In this document: piece by piece, positions 12,301-22,399 of the stretch
Numbering within the stretch: the stretch's first letter is position 1
Layout: each line of letters opens with the position of its first letter
Assembly (NCBI RefSeq): GCF_021155775.2
Contig: NC_060238.1
Coordinates: 17,770,542 to 17,834,541, forward strand
Source: Neodiprion pinetum
Taxonomy: Eukaryota; Arthropoda; Insecta; Hymenoptera; Diprionidae
DNA: 64,000 bases
Direction of reading: 5' to 3'
Made by a program: the position numbers and the translations under genes
Notes under the pieces: generated by a model
Database searches by the model: none
Told to the model about the DNA's origin: nothing
The model's input: the letters and a program-made list of their open reading frames with translations, nothing else

Positions 12301-13184
12301 GTAAATGCTACATAATTAGAATAATTCTCCAACGAGTGAAATTAATGAATCGTCATTTCTCTATATTCGAGATATTCTAGATTATCAACTTACAGCGTAA
12401 GCGGTGATAAAAAGAGATGCGAATGAACGTAATTCATTTACACATATGTAGTATCTACGCCAGGGTGTTTAAAAAGAAAATAAAAAAAAAGAATTTGATC
12501 TATTTCGAAAAAAAAGTTTCGTTTAGGTATAAAAATACGACTGTTAACATCTGAGCTCTCAATATCGGCATAAAGAGGTTGAGCATCGCACTTTTCTATC
12601 TTTTCTAAGAATAACACAGGAAAAATAGTTTTTGTCCATTCTGATTTTTATAATTAGCTTAATATTTTTGTAGAGAATTGAACGCCTTAGAAAAAAGGTC
12701 TCTTATCATTTCATGGTCAATTTACTCTTTCAAAAGTATGTCTGGGATAAAAAATTATTTACGAAATATTTGGATAGATATTAAATTACTGTAAATGAAA
12801 GAAAAAACGAAACACAACAAATTCTGAATTTTGAACAACAAGCAAAAAATCATATCATGCAATATACACGTGACAGCAGATATAAATTCGTCGTTCGACT
12901 TTATTGTTATTTTATATATTTTTATTTTCATTTTTATGCTTGAAGGTAACATCGGTGGAATTTGCGGTGTATTCGTGGGATTCAGTCTGATAAGCATACT
13001 CGAGCTGATCTTCTTCCTCCTAGTTCCGGTATTACCGACGAAGAAGGAAAGTGGGAACACAATTCAAGACGCCGCTCTCTATTGGGAAGAACTGGGCTCG
13101 ATGAGGCGGTGGAGACAACGAGCAGAAAAAACTGCGGATAGATATCTACAATTAAATCCAGACACGATCCTTTGTGATTCTTAA
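203..13184 (+). CDS. pickpocket-type DEG/ENaC sodium channel subunit, ten exons, N-terminus outside window
   Basis: Joining 203-345, 1385-1448, 1541-1715, 3447-3592, 3688-3829, 4449-4731, 4911-4964, 6750-6954, 9251-9357 and 12946-13184 gives one open frame of about 518 residues ending in TAA. Every intron has GT..AG borders and all phases fit. In order the protein shows the first membrane helix (about residues 1-24), the FPA box after it (46-48) followed by CTLNRISYK, the cysteine-rich extracellular domain (CCTFNY near 165; GVATGLTILIEPLLDDYYY near 195; YTYSDCIVNC near 290), and the second helix with GGICGVFVGFS (442-452). Its GFS is the G-x-S selectivity filter. Members form trimeric, amiloride-sensitive cation channels in the plasma membrane, used in mechanical, chemical or osmotic sensing. 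The family is certain, but I cannot say which ppk paralogue this is. The missing N-terminus should hold the HG gating motif. Confidence 0.95.
1385..1448 (+). CDS. ppk exon b: FPA box and CTLNRISYK
   Basis: This is a 64-base exon between ATTTGCAG and GTAAGA. It reads ALALCTLNRISYKSASSLAES. The cysteine plus N-R-x-x-Y pattern directly after the FPA box is a family hallmark at the base of the extracellular domain. The last codon (AT) is completed in the next exon after a 92-base intron. Confidence 0.9.
1541..1715 (+). CDS. ppk exon c: start of extracellular domain
   Basis: The frame reads ANISNSSSEEILGLLRYLG and on to the donor AAAAAT/GTTAGT. Two acceptors six bases apart (ATTACAG ending at 1540, TTTCAG ending at 1546) both keep the frame, giving SIFRANIS or SIANIS. 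The coordinates use the upstream one. This is the poorly conserved finger-like part of the domain, so family alignment does not settle the choice. Confidence 0.85.
1800..2270. mobile_element. TTAA-flanked MITE, family 1, full copy
   Basis: The left end reads TTAA then GGTTATGTAGTACTCC and runs through TTTATCGACCGAGCAAACTCAC. The right end (about 2160-2267) is its reverse complement with a few changes, giving ends of about 90 bp. It has no coding capacity. It sits in the third ppk intron. TTAA at the borders suggests mobilisation by a piggyBac-type transposase. A second full copy is at 26439-26923. Confidence 0.8.
2615..3046. mobile_element. piggyBac-like non-autonomous element carrying ATGGCGG motifs (left border uncertain)
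   Basis: The right end is GTGGGACGCTGAGAATCCCAC, a small hairpin, then GAAAGGGTTAA. This is close to the right end of the copy at 38475-38937. Inside (2792-2880) is a block shared with 19.05, 28.5 and 38.5 kb that contains CCAAGATGGCGG and a second ATGGCGG. The left TTAA at 2615 is only a guess. Confidence 0.55.
3447..3592 (+). CDS. ppk exon d: cysteine-rich extracellular segment with CCTFNY
   Basis: The acceptor is TTTCACCAG and the donor GTGAGA. It reads LTPKCHEVILGCTYRGK, then a cysteine and a conserved DGYCCTFNY. Paired cysteines followed by T-F-N are diagnostic for insect ppk channels. It ends with CC of a proline codon completed in the next exon after a 95-base intron. Confidence 0.95.
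3688..3829 (+). CDS. ppk exon e: GVATGLTILIEPLLDDYYY segment
   Basis: This exon lies between AAATTAG and GTTAGT and encodes 47 residues plus a split codon. The core GVATGLTILIEPLLDDYYY and the end PGKGWK match the central beta-ball region that most ppk proteins share almost unchanged. There is no stop or frame damage. Confidence 0.95.
3840..4260. repeat. degenerate ATTACAAAT-type array in ppk intron
   Basis: The words TTGTAATT, ATTACA and CAAATTG recur every 10-25 bases without a fixed period. A similar patch is at 1-180, and another at about 63360-63500. No gene signal is seen here. Confidence 0.5.
4449..4731 (+). CDS. ppk exon f: palm/thumb region with YTYSDCIVNC
   Basis: This is the longest exon (283 bases), between GTCCTTAG and GTGAGT. 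It reads IIIFNAEDYPDNPSGG, later YPVQKRKCIF, YTYSDCIVNCR and CNCLPFFFPKR. These are the conserved thumb-domain cysteines and the acidic YP-x-x-P-S-G motif of the family. The last base is the first of a codon finished in the next exon. Confidence 0.95.
4911..4964 (+). CDS. ppk exon g: short cysteine exon
   Basis: This 54-base exon lies between CGATTTACAG and GTAAGC and reads DRRTCDMTDLPCLNSNK. Short exons of this kind link the thumb cysteines to the late extracellular domain in ppk genes. It is supported by exact phase with both neighbours and by the cysteine spacing. Confidence 0.85.
5508..5915. mobile_element. foldback element with central 64-bp unit, two units, right half
   Basis: Two imperfect copies of the unit (core GATGCCGTCGATAAGTAG) are followed by the family's right arm: TCGACATA, CGCTCTACAC, CATTTATCGATAGCAG, CTTCAGATTTGAG and AATATTTTTAATT. 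The left arm is missing. A possible distal end, CCTATTTTGACTGGACT, is found about 320 bases further on at 6228. It lies inside ppk intron 7. Confidence 0.7.
6750..6954 (+). CDS. ppk exon h: late extracellular domain, CxxCxPxC
   Basis: The acceptor is CTCCATTTCAG and the donor is GTAATT. It reads KWWVLFPHEVPDDE, then GIDCSECYPACNDVRYFV and a serine/threonine-rich tail. C-x-x-C-x-P-x-C followed by V-x-Y is typical of ppk proteins. The upstream intron (4965-6749) holds a copy of the foldback element with the 64-bp unit. Confidence 0.92.
6955..9250. other. ppk intron 8
   Basis: This is 2.3 kb of intron. It holds an inverted-repeat element at 7000-7320. The rest is AT-rich unique sequence with short open frames on both strands that I judge to be chance. 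Confidence 0.6.
7000..7320. mobile_element. MITE with long (about 85 bp) inverted ends, family 2
   Basis: The left end GGGAGTTTCCAAGTAAAC runs through GGATTGCCTACCAC to ATATCGGTAAAACAGATC. The right end, reverse-complemented, reads GGGTATTTCCAAGTAAACG and follows the same course. There is no coding capacity. A larger relative lies at 18897-19740. Confidence 0.75.
9251..9357 (+). CDS. ppk exon i: IHIYFGDDSVPRLKQDITYYW
   Basis: The acceptor is ATGTCTTTTAG and the donor GTGAGT. The frame reads SIIHIYFGDDSVPRLK, then QDITYYWYELL. The hydrophobic strand plus F-G-x-x-x-V is the last extracellular strand leading to the second helix in this family. A GTGAGC site four bases downstream would break the frame and was not chosen. 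Confidence 0.92.
9358..12945. other. ppk intron 9, AT-rich, with degenerate GATTTC words
   Basis: This is the largest ppk intron (3.6 kb). It includes a patch of GATTTC/GAAATC words at about 10660-10960, homopolymer A runs (10141, 10154, 12260) and a sequence near 11110-11180 that weakly resembles the repeats at 31.2 and 43.4 kb. I see no exon in it. Confidence 0.5.
12946..13184 (+). CDS. ppk exon j: second membrane helix, selectivity filter, C-terminus and stop
   Basis: This exon follows the 3.6 kb last intron (acceptor GCTTGAAG). It reads SNIGGICGVFVGFSLISILE and continues as a hydrophobic helix ending FFLLVPVLP. The G-F-S triplet is the ion selectivity filter. A cytoplasmic tail of about 50 residues, rich in W, R and E, follows to a TAA at 13182-13184. 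I see no AATAAA poly(A) signal in the next kilobase, so the 3' end of the transcript is unknown. Confidence 0.95.
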
Positions 13185-15300
13185 CTTTCGAGGGAATCGG
13201 AAAGGTTTCAACGAGCAAAGACGGGATAGAATTAAAACGGCGAATAATCATACCTACGTCAATTTTTCAAGAAAATTTATTTTGATCGCATTGATCGCTG
13301 GTTGACGTTAAAAAAAACATATTAATAATCAAGAGAGGTATTAATAATGTGGGTGAATGAAATTGGCATTTTTTTTTAACTCCCCTCACAAACTGTAGCT
13401 GAAATTTGTGAGAAAAGGGCAAAGATGAAAGAACGGTGGCTAAAAATGAAAAAAAAAAAAAAAAAACTTCACACAATTCGGTTTAATTGTTGCTGAAGTA
13501 TCTCAAATAATTGATTTTCATTCGCAGACGTCGGTTCAGTTTTTCTGTAATTTCGTTAAAAACTGATGGCGTTATCTCGCAGAATTTTGATACTTTTTTC
13601 TGTCCTAGTTTTCTGTGTTGATGGTGGATGCAACAAAATTTTTCAAAGTCATCGAGTCCAATTTTCGAATTTTTTACTCTTTTCGAATACGAACTCTCTG
13701 AAAATCTTTTATTTGGACGAGTTTGGGTATTGCAACTCTTTGAGAATTTCAACTTTAAATGAATTTTTCGTTAATTTTGATTTTTCAAATTTGCACGTAA
13801 GGTAAATTTTTAGACGTCGTTTTTTTTTTTTTTTATTTTCTTTTTTTTTTCAAGTATCGTACACACATTGTCACAGCATTTTGCCTAAACTCTCACCTCG
13901 GAGTGAGATGGCCTAAATCTTATGTTGAAAAAGGGCTAATTTTTTTGTCACGATTATAAAAAACGATCGTTTCTCTTTCAAAGTGAAGCTGTTGAAAAAA
14001 TTCTGTGACGATTTGTCGGCATTTGCGAGTAGATTATGCCAGAAAAATCCGTATATTACGCTAAAAATATGAAGTGAAAAACCTTGCAGGCAATGAATTT
14101 TCACCCATTTACACTCTGTCGAAATTGCACTCCGTGCATCGCCCTCGTAAATTTAAACGATGATGTAATAAGCCAAATTTACTCTGGAATACCTAAGAAA
14201 CGCGTAACTAGAATCTACTAAAATGTTTAAACATTTCCTTTGTGAAAGAAAAAAAAATAAAAAAATAAATCAACCGAAATTCCCGAAATGCCATCCTAGA
14301 GGAATTCACCAATTGCAAAATAAATGCCTGCAATATTCCACTCTGCTCAAGAAATTTTTGACGAATGTAAACCGAGACAAGGTTGTCTCACAATAATCAG
14401 AGTCGAGTCGTAAGACGGCGAATGAAATTAGTCGCCCGGTGCAGGGTGCGTAATTCTGACCACTGAGCAACGGGAATTTGGTTAGTTAATCCGATATTAA
14501 TTTGGACAAATCGTCATTGCGTATGTGGGGTATCCCAAGTATGTTTCGGGAGAAATGGGCTTCGAGTCGCCTCGCTGAGCACATCGCGATTCTCACCGAA
14601 ACGCGTGCATCGGTTACACGATGCAAGAATTCCTGCTATTCCCATCGTCGCTACGTAATCGCCGATTTCCTCTTAAGTGGCCTGCAACTATTTCAACCAG
14701 CGACTTTGACGGAGAACTTCTCCTCCTCCACGCTTCGGTGCGTCGCTATACGGAAGGATCGATGATCGCGTAACTAACGTTTGTAGTAAAGCTGTACGGA
14801 TGGATCACGATCGACGGAAAATATGCCCAACATCTTTTTCCACCGTTCGTAAAGCAAGGTGGGGAACAGGAAACAAGCTAAAACTAAAATTCTGACGATA
14901 CTAAAATTTGCTGATATGAAATTTGGAACAGTTGCACTGTTAAATATGATTGCAAATTTTTTACACCATTTACCGTACAATAGTGTTGTCAAGTTACGAA
15001 ATCAGGTTGCAATTTTACAAGCCCGGTGTGGTGATGTAAATTGATTACTATGTATTTGCCTCAAATTTACGTTAAAGATGTTTGATTTTACTGAAATTTA
15101 TAAAGAAACACAGAAACTTGTTTAAATTAACTACACAATTTACTAATTTGTTGCGTTTGTAAATCAATTAAACAGTGAACTTATGGTCGATTCACTGATC
15201 CGTATCCGAATAAAACTTACAACAGAGTGTGGGAAGTTTCGTACAGAAATTTTTCGCAAAGTAGATTCAAAAATGGTTTGTTTTTTAATATTTTTGTAAT
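13185..15300. other. downstream of ppk: no gene recognised
   Basis: The 3' flank of the ppk gene contains long A/T runs (13449, 13822). A GC-richer patch at 14400-14770 has an 87-codon open frame (14502-14765, plus) whose product resembles nothing I know. It may be a regulatory block or chance. Confidence 0.4.
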
Positions 15301-15620
15301 ATTTGTAGTCGTAATCAGTTACGCTAGTTCCACATAACAATCAACTCTTCAAGCGTCACTCATTCGAAAAGTTTCGCACGTAATACTGGGCCCAAAGAAA
15401 AAGGTGGTTGTGAGCTTTTAGCAAAGAATGCTGATTAAAATTAAAAATGTAATCCTTGTAATGATTTTGTAATCAATACAATATTTCTCTAGTCCTAATC
15501 ACTTACGCTAATTTCGCATAACAATTACTACTCGTTCGAAAACTTTCGAAAATAATGTTGGGCCCGAAGAAAAAGGTGGTTGTGAGCTTTTAGCAAAGAA
15601 TGCCGATTGAAATAAATAAT
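15301..15620. repeat. two-copy tandem duplication, period about 172-183 bp
   Basis: The first copy (from about 15307) has TAATCAGTTACGCTAGTT, then GGGCCCAAAGAAAAAGG and GGTTGTGAGCTTTTAGCAAA. The second copy (from about 15490) repeats these in the same order with scattered changes. It does not extend into a coding frame. Confidence 0.8.
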
Positions 15621-15852
15621 ACATTAAATTTTTAACGCACTGTCATTTCCATTTGTCATTAGTTTGAATTTCCATTTACCAATGAATTCATTTATTTTTT
15701 TCTTTTTTTTTTTTTTTTACGGACAACAATTTTCACCAAAGAACGAATGGTCAGGGGGGTTATTTTTTCATTAAGAATTTTACGACCCTGCCGAAGGTAG
15801 AAATTTGGTTCACGCATCATTAGGCAGGTGAATATAGGCCGATTACTTCGAA

Positions 15853-16125
15853 GTGGTAGCGCAGGCTGTGACGTCTTTTGGTCATCCGGCACACACGCCA
15901 CGGGACGACGTCAAGTTGATACTGGTTCGGATGCCTGAGAGAATCATTAATATCGCAACATCTGTGCCGGAGGTCCACAACCCAACCCTCGGCGTTCTCT
16001 CCTTCGCAAAGCCCGAAACTTCTTGGCTCTCTGAGCGAAAACCCGCCAACGTTTCGTTCTCTTCTACCTACCCTTTGGCCAACGACCCGAAATTCGAATA
16101 TCAAGTAGTCGCGATATTATGTTAG
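15853..16125 (+). other. GC-richer block open on both strands, unrecognised
   Basis: About 90 codons are open on plus and 94 on the overlapping minus frame, in a block clearly richer in G+C than its surroundings. The plus frame has no ATG near its start and no clear acceptor. Neither translation shows a known motif. It could be an exon, a decayed gene or a regulatory island. Confidence 0.2.
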
Positions 16126-18283
16126 ACATGAAAGCACGCGACGCTTATACTGCATCTCTGCTTCTACTCGACGTTACGGTAACACAGGTTTCTTCAATAT
16201 AAGTTAAAAAAATGTTTCATCGTGTCATGTGATGTGAAAGAAAAAAAAATTGTAAATATTACCTTTTATCTTACCATATCAATTTTATAGCAATAACCGA
16301 AAAACACGTTGTGTATATTCGATCGCTCACTCGTTCAATACACGAATTACCTGTCAAAAGGTGTATAATGTAAAAATTGTAAACGTAAATTGCCTTACAT
16401 TCGTTATGATTGTTTCTCTGATTTTTCCTTATTCATTTTAAATACTCTCTCACTGTAATTTTCGTATGTTTCGATGAAGTTTTTTTTTCTTTTTTTATTT
16501 TTTTTAATTGTTTCCCGATATCATTAACTATTGTCGAAGACAATTCACAAGGTTTATGCTTTACCGGTCATTGACTGGATTGTGTTGTAACGAAATCTTG
16601 GCCGAGAAAATTTATATTAAAAAATTTTTCAAAGAAAAAAAGACAATTATCGGGAAAGGAATTTTTATGTGTGTTGCTCTGAATAGAGGTTTTTTTATAA
16701 CGTGTTATAAAAAACATGAAAAAAAAATTGTCATTCTGCCCTGAGGTCAGTATGTTTTATTGTATAGTATACTTTAACACCAGTTGATTCGAATTACCAT
16801 CTCATTCTATATTTTGTTACCTACTCGTTTCTTTTCTCGGTAGAACGATTTAAGGGTTACTGCATCAATGTGTTGTAATACGATGCAATAGCTGTTCGAA
16901 TTTCAAGTTTTTTGAGAAACGAATAAATTTCATTTATCAATCCACACTCAATCACATTTAATATCTCGAAAACTGATATAATACTGTGAATGCAATCGTA
17001 AGAATGAACAATTTCGCTCTGAATATCTTTTCTACCATGGCCAAAAAGAGATTGTAAAATTTTAGGGTCTTGAGAATTCCCGACCTAATTCTTATAACCT
17101 CGTTTGTAACTGAGCGGTGCTAAAATACAGTGATGGAAATTATTGCATCGTTTAATTTAAAATCAACATAATCCGATTAAAGCTTACAAGTATATCCAAT
17201 CAACTTCTCGCCCCGAATTTTTCTCCTTGAGCGATAAACTTTCAATTCTTACACCCCTCGAAAATGACAGGGTAGCACCTAACAACTTTGAGTACTGACG
17301 ACAAATGAAATCCCCGTGAGGCAATTTTTCTTCATTATTCATTTCGGTAATCGACAAGGGTTCCAAGGTATGTACATACATACATTCAGGAAAATCAATT
17401 TGCTTGAAAGAAAAATCACTGTTACTAGGAAAGTATGCATCTTTCAAGGACATTTGTATAGGATTGTGTATGTGTGTAGAAGAAAACGTATGTAATGGCG
17501 AAAGTTTACTGTATATGAATGTACATATGTGTAACGTATATAAGGTACCGATTCAATGATTGTATAATTATGAGCGTTATGGATTTGGAATATGGATATA
17601 AAATGATCTAATATCTTTGATTAATGTAAAGCAGAGTTTCAAAGAGAACTTTGTCAAGTTTTACGTTGTCAAATCAACGAGCGACAAAATTTTATGGTAA
17701 GGAGAAATTTTTTACCGTGTTCGAAGTTTCCCACAGGATGATAATGATAATACTGCACATGCATATAGAAGTCGAAACCTTCTGATGCTATTAAAACTCT
17801 CACACATCATTCAACCGTCGATTGATGAGGAAATGAACAAAATATTAAAGATAGAAGGTTAAATAACTGTAAAGATATGAAATGATGAAACGAATACGCC
17901 ATTTTTTTTTACATACTTTGTCAACCCCAAATTAAATCCGAAGTTGAAATAATTATTGTCAAATATATATCGTAAGTTACATTCTGGTATTACGTTTTAA
18001 TCGACGAATTTTGAATTTAGGGTAAACTTTAGAAGGATGGCCATTTATGATCAGTGAAAGTGTCGATGCGGTTCGTATTTAATGAGGTGTTGGTTGTCCA
18101 AAACTTGATACGTTTCATCATTTTAGTTACGAGATGATCGTACAATTATGAGATTCGAAAGCTACGATAATTATTCTAGAAATACAAAAATACAAAGTAC
18201 TGGAATTACAGAAAAAAAAAAATTTCGGTGATTCACTTCCAGAGACTTAAAAGTCTTTCAGTGTCATTCGATTTCATTCTACG

Positions 18284-18487
18284 ATGGCCCGTTTAAAAAA
18301 AAGGAAAATCCGTTTCAATGACTTTGTAGAAAATAGTCGAATATCTCGTAATATAATTAACACAAAGTATCAATTTCCGGCTAATCAACCTTCTTATCAA
18401 GAAACTTTAGCTTTGAGTATCCCAGACGTGCTTCAACAAGTTAAAGCGGCCCCCATACCTGTAATAAATTTTCTCACCAAGTTGTAA
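18284..18487 (+). CDS. small open frame of 67 codons, uncertain
   Basis: It starts ATGGCCCG and reads MARLKKRKIRFNDFVENS, then a proline- and glutamine-containing middle and a hydrophobic end (PVINFLTKL). A basic start followed by an ordinary-looking composition is more protein-like than most short frames here. A CTTTCAG sits 25 bases upstream and could be a splice acceptor. No family is recognised and no neighbours support it. Confidence 0.2.
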   Translation: MARLKKRKIRFNDFVENSRISRNIINTKYQFPANQPSYQETLALSIPDVLQQVKAAPIPVINFLTKL

Positions 18488-18896
18488 AATATGTCAACGT
18501 GAGTCAGTATTTCATCGATATAAGCAACAACGCCAATTTCTTATTCCAAACATTATACATTTTTCGATCACTAAATTTATCGAGGTCGGAATCTGTGCGA
18601 AGGATTTACTTAGTTTGATATAGAGGGGTCATTGATAATCTGCAGGTCGATGGATAATATCTGGGCCATGCGCCACTGCGTCGATTTCTTTTCTTTTCTT
18701 CCTGCAGCTAATCTTTTTTCTCACTTTTTTCACTCCATCTCTCTGCTTGGCGCCATAAATTCAGTGCCACCATTTACACTGTCCGGAATAGACCTACGGA
18801 ATTGTGGGACGGCGATGAAACGAGCCTTGGAATAATGTAGTAGGCTCCTGCGTAAACTGAATGAACGAACGTTGTGCACTTATACATACAACAATA

Positions 18897-19740
18897 GGGT
18901 GTTTCCAAGTGAACACCGCTGTATGTTGGATTGCCTACCATCGAGGGGAGAAAATATCGGTAATACAGACCAACCGAGTTATCGGTAGTTAGCGATGTGA
19001 AATCGAAAAAAATATAAAAGTTCGATGATTCTGGTAAAAACTTGATCCTCGGGGATTTTTGGGGTAGCTGATGATGAATCTGTTATCGGAATTGAAGAAT
19101 TGCAAAATGGAGGATCCAAAAAGGCGACGTTGAAGTAATGAAGACTTAGCTATAGTCTGAATAAAACTGGATACCTAAATCTATAATTACCAATAAAACT
19201 AAAACTAACCAACCAACCAGCCTTCTCACCAACGTCAGCCTGATGCCAATATAAAATAAGAAGTGAAGCAAATTTATGACTAGTTTCTTCGTATGCTGGG
19301 GAACATTTTTCACCCTCGGGGGGTGGCAGACCCAAAGAATAACTTTCGCAATGAAATCAGAGACCCCAAAAACCCATACCGTTGTATCAAATTTCAAATT
19401 TGAATATAACAATAAAATTCATAATAAAACTGAAAATTTACCCCGACTCACCCATAATTTCACCCTCAGGGGGAGGTAAATTCAAAAAATAAGTTCTCAA
19501 ATTAAATCAGGGACCCGAAACAACCCCGAGTACCAATTTTGGTGTTATTTGGCCAGTTGTATGTGGCTACCAGTTTTGGCACGAAAACTAGAAGAACTCG
19601 TACCAGTCAACTGGCTAAAGTGATTGTATAAGACTCGACTTGACCCAAGTGATTATGACCGGGTAGGTCTGTTTTACCGATATTTGTTCCCCTTAGTGGT
19701 AGGCAACCGAACATACTGCGGCGTTTACTTGGAAATACGC
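18897..19740. mobile_element. MITE family 2, large copy with TA flanks
   Basis: The left end GGGTGTTTCCAAGTGAACACC runs to ATATCGGTAATACAGACC. The right end (19660-19740) is its reverse complement, ending TTGGAAATACGC. TA dinucleotides stand directly outside both ends (18895-18896 and 19741-19742), as in Tc1/mariner-type insertion. The interior holds a degenerate copy of the block with AATGGAGGATCC (about 19050-19130), so it is a composite. Confidence 0.75.
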
Positions 19741-20475
19741 TATACGGATATATAATGTATTTGAAAACTCAGATATTTAATTTCAATCATTTCTTACGGG
19801 TTTGAGAGTACATTGATGATATACATACGTATGCGTATATACGTATGCACATACGTGTAGGTTTGCTTGTTTCTTTTATTCTCCTTTCGTAGTGTCGGGG
19901 CGGGTTCCGTTCGGAATTTAAATCAGTTCGATATACCCGGTACGATGCATAGGAACGAGACGTGCCTCCAATATGCTCCTTTGTCTTGTTCAGCGATATA
20001 AGTACACGTAGGTCGTATACCTATACATACACCTACTAGAAAGGTATCCATATGCAATGTGCCGCACGTGAGGATTTCTATACGAGAATATGAATCCAAA
20101 ATGTAGACTCGCTGACTTGGCAATTCGCATATACACGTTATGTTGATCACGAACGATCCTGGCGACCTTGGCTGCCAAAAATAATGTATTTCGTTCAAAG
20201 ATCAAGGGAAAAGAGATATGAAAGCGTGTGAGGCATGTAATTTTAGGATCCGGGGATAATAAACAGGCGAAAAATGGAACATGTTTTCATTTTACAGACG
20301 TAGCGATATTTCATAGGATGAATAGAGTTTAGACTTTGTTACGAATAGACTCTAGAATTATACACGCAGAAGTGAAGTGATGCATGGTGTTACTGCTAAC
20401 TGATGATATCGAGGGCTAAAGTGTATTTTCAGTCAAATGTGTATATATAATACACCATCTTCATCTTCCTTTGTA

Positions 20476-20867
20476 CAGTGTTACCTCGTTGTTAGAGTCC
20501 GCGTTATTGGGAAATGTCATCATGAGGTCAGAGCCTGGCTGTCGGCACCATTTTATAACCATATAATCTAAGTTTTTAATTTCAATGGAGGCAAATCGTA
20601 ATTCCTGGGGTTTGAAATTATTCATATCACATAAGTCAATTAAAAATAATCAATAATGTACCAGTTCTACCATCCACACGTGCAAAAACACGGTCAACGA
20701 TCAGCTGTCAGCCTGGTTGCATTAGTTTCATTTTTTTTCCACCAGATGACGCATTGCAAAGTGACAATATAACGAAGATCGGTGATGATTATCGACTTAC
20801 ACCTACATACGAAACGCTCCGGTGACGAATTTCTGGGAAGTCTCTTATAACGAGGTAGTAGGTAGTG
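20476..20867. mobile_element. pogo/Tigger-like MITE, 392 bp, TA target duplication
   Basis: The left end is TA then CAGTGTTACCTCGTTGTTAGAG. The right end, reverse-complemented, is CACTACCTACTACCTCGTTATAAGAG, followed outside by TA. CAGTG plus ACCTCGTTATAA is the usual end signature of pogo/Tigger-type Tc1-mariner elements. There is no open frame for a transposase. Confidence 0.75.
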
Positions 20868-21135
20868 TACTTCCTCACATATTTTATCATACTTGAATAT
20901 CGATACAACACATGATTACAGGAATTTAAGCTATTGAAACGATATAACTAAATACAATAGTCAACAAAAGTTCACTTTTTGTGCATAATATGAAAACTTT
21001 TAACTGATTATGTGAGGAACAAGGTTTAGTGTAATAGAATTGATAATTGAACATTTTAGATACGAATAGTTTTATTGTAATATGATTTTTCAGTTTTTGA
21101 AAAATGAGATTATATATATATATAGTGTTACAGTA

Positions 21136-21478
21136 CACTAGTCAACAATATTTTGTAACAAGGAGATTGCTTACTAATTTTGAAATACCTATCTACCCTC
21201 ATTATAAAACCATATTTATTTTGATTTGATCAGGTCTAGTTTTTGTGTACTTACAATAAATACCAGTTAGTGAGTTAAAATAAATGACAAAACACCCTGA
21301 ATCAAAAAAAAAAAAAAAAGGTAACTCCAAACGATAGACATTCAATTTTACTGGTAGTAGCTGCAATACAAAAATTATACCTGATCGAATCAAGTTGAAT
21401 ATGATTTTACAATGAGGGTAGATAGGTATTTCAAAATTAGTAAGTAACTTTCTTGTTACAAAATTTTATCAACCAGTG
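21136..21478. mobile_element. MITE with about 75-bp inverted ends
   Basis: The left end CACTAGTCAACAATATTTTG continues to GAAATACCTATCTACCCTCA. The right end is its reverse complement and ends TTATCAACCAGTG. The first 60 shared bases are nearly identical, so the insertion looks recent. A stretch of 16 A lies in the middle. TA precedes the left end. Confidence 0.85.
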
Positions 21479-21637
21479 ATATCATCGTTCCCTCCAATCT
21501 AACTTTGAATTTAGATTCTTGCTACGCTCTTTAACATTCGCTGCAATTCATTGAATCCTGTAACAGTGTTTCGTACAAATCACAAAACAGTAAGCCATGT
21601 CTAAAAAAAACGCGCATCTGATCTTCACCTGTATATA

Positions 21638-21790
21638 ACAAACTCAATCGCAATAATCATAACGTAACCCATGACCGTCGAATCTAACCTTAGAATGATG
21701 TATCAATCCAACACGTCATCATCCCCGAGGTAATCTAAGGTTAGATTCGACGGTCATGGGTTATGTTATGTTTATTGAGATTGAGTTTGT
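21638..21790. repeat. long hairpin: two 57-bp arms, 39-base loop
   Basis: The left arm 21638-21694 and right arm 21734-21790 are reverse complements over 57 positions with only three mismatches. The inner 30 bases (ACCCATGACCGTCG and neighbours) are perfect. The loop is 39 bases. It could be a MITE or the template of a structured RNA. No TA or TTAA flanks stand out. Confidence 0.85.
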
Positions 21791-22399
21791 TTCACGCTCG
21801 GCCGACGGTGGCGCTCAGGTTTCTCTGTGTTGCCAACATAACTGTCTAGTGTAAAAAATTAGCCGTATCAGATTCATTGTCCCCAAGTGTGCGTAGGAGT
21901 CTAATTACACAATTTTGGTATTCTTAACCGACACATTCTCTGAGCAGTAAAATATTTCCGTAGCTGTTGAAGAAATGTATCTGAAATATCGTTGGATTAC
22001 ATTAATAATGAACCGTGTAGGTACTGGTGGAATATTTCCATACTACCATTATATGTATACTATATGTCTGACGTCCAACTCGAGCCCAGATGCGACGCCC
22101 AGAGAACTGCATATTGTTCAGATTATGATAAAACTCTGGTTGTGACGTAGGCGTGCATGCAAAGCGGGTACGAAAACGGAAGCGCTTCAGCGAGACACGG
22201 ATAACAAAAATGCTGGAAAGCCATGCGCCGCATTCGGGGCATTTCACGTGAATCTACCTCCGGACCTCGAAAGCTTCGATTTTCTTTCCCTTGCAAGGTT
22301 TCGTTACACTATGTGACAGTACCTTCACCAATTTTGAGAATTGAAATTACTTCTAAAATGAGGTTACTGTGTAGTTTTATTGTAATGTGAACTTTCTAG

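Larger units (their letters stand above)
16126..20475. other. intergenic AT-rich region
   Basis: No recognised gene is seen. There are poly-T runs at 16480-16505. A minus-strand open frame at 17184-17453 and a plus one at 18284-18487 are discussed separately. The family 2 element at 18897-19740 lies here. Confidence 0.4.

Noticed and set aside
17184..17453. 89-codon minus-strand frame with ordinary composition
   Set aside because: No splice sites, no motif, no neighbours; single unsupported frame.
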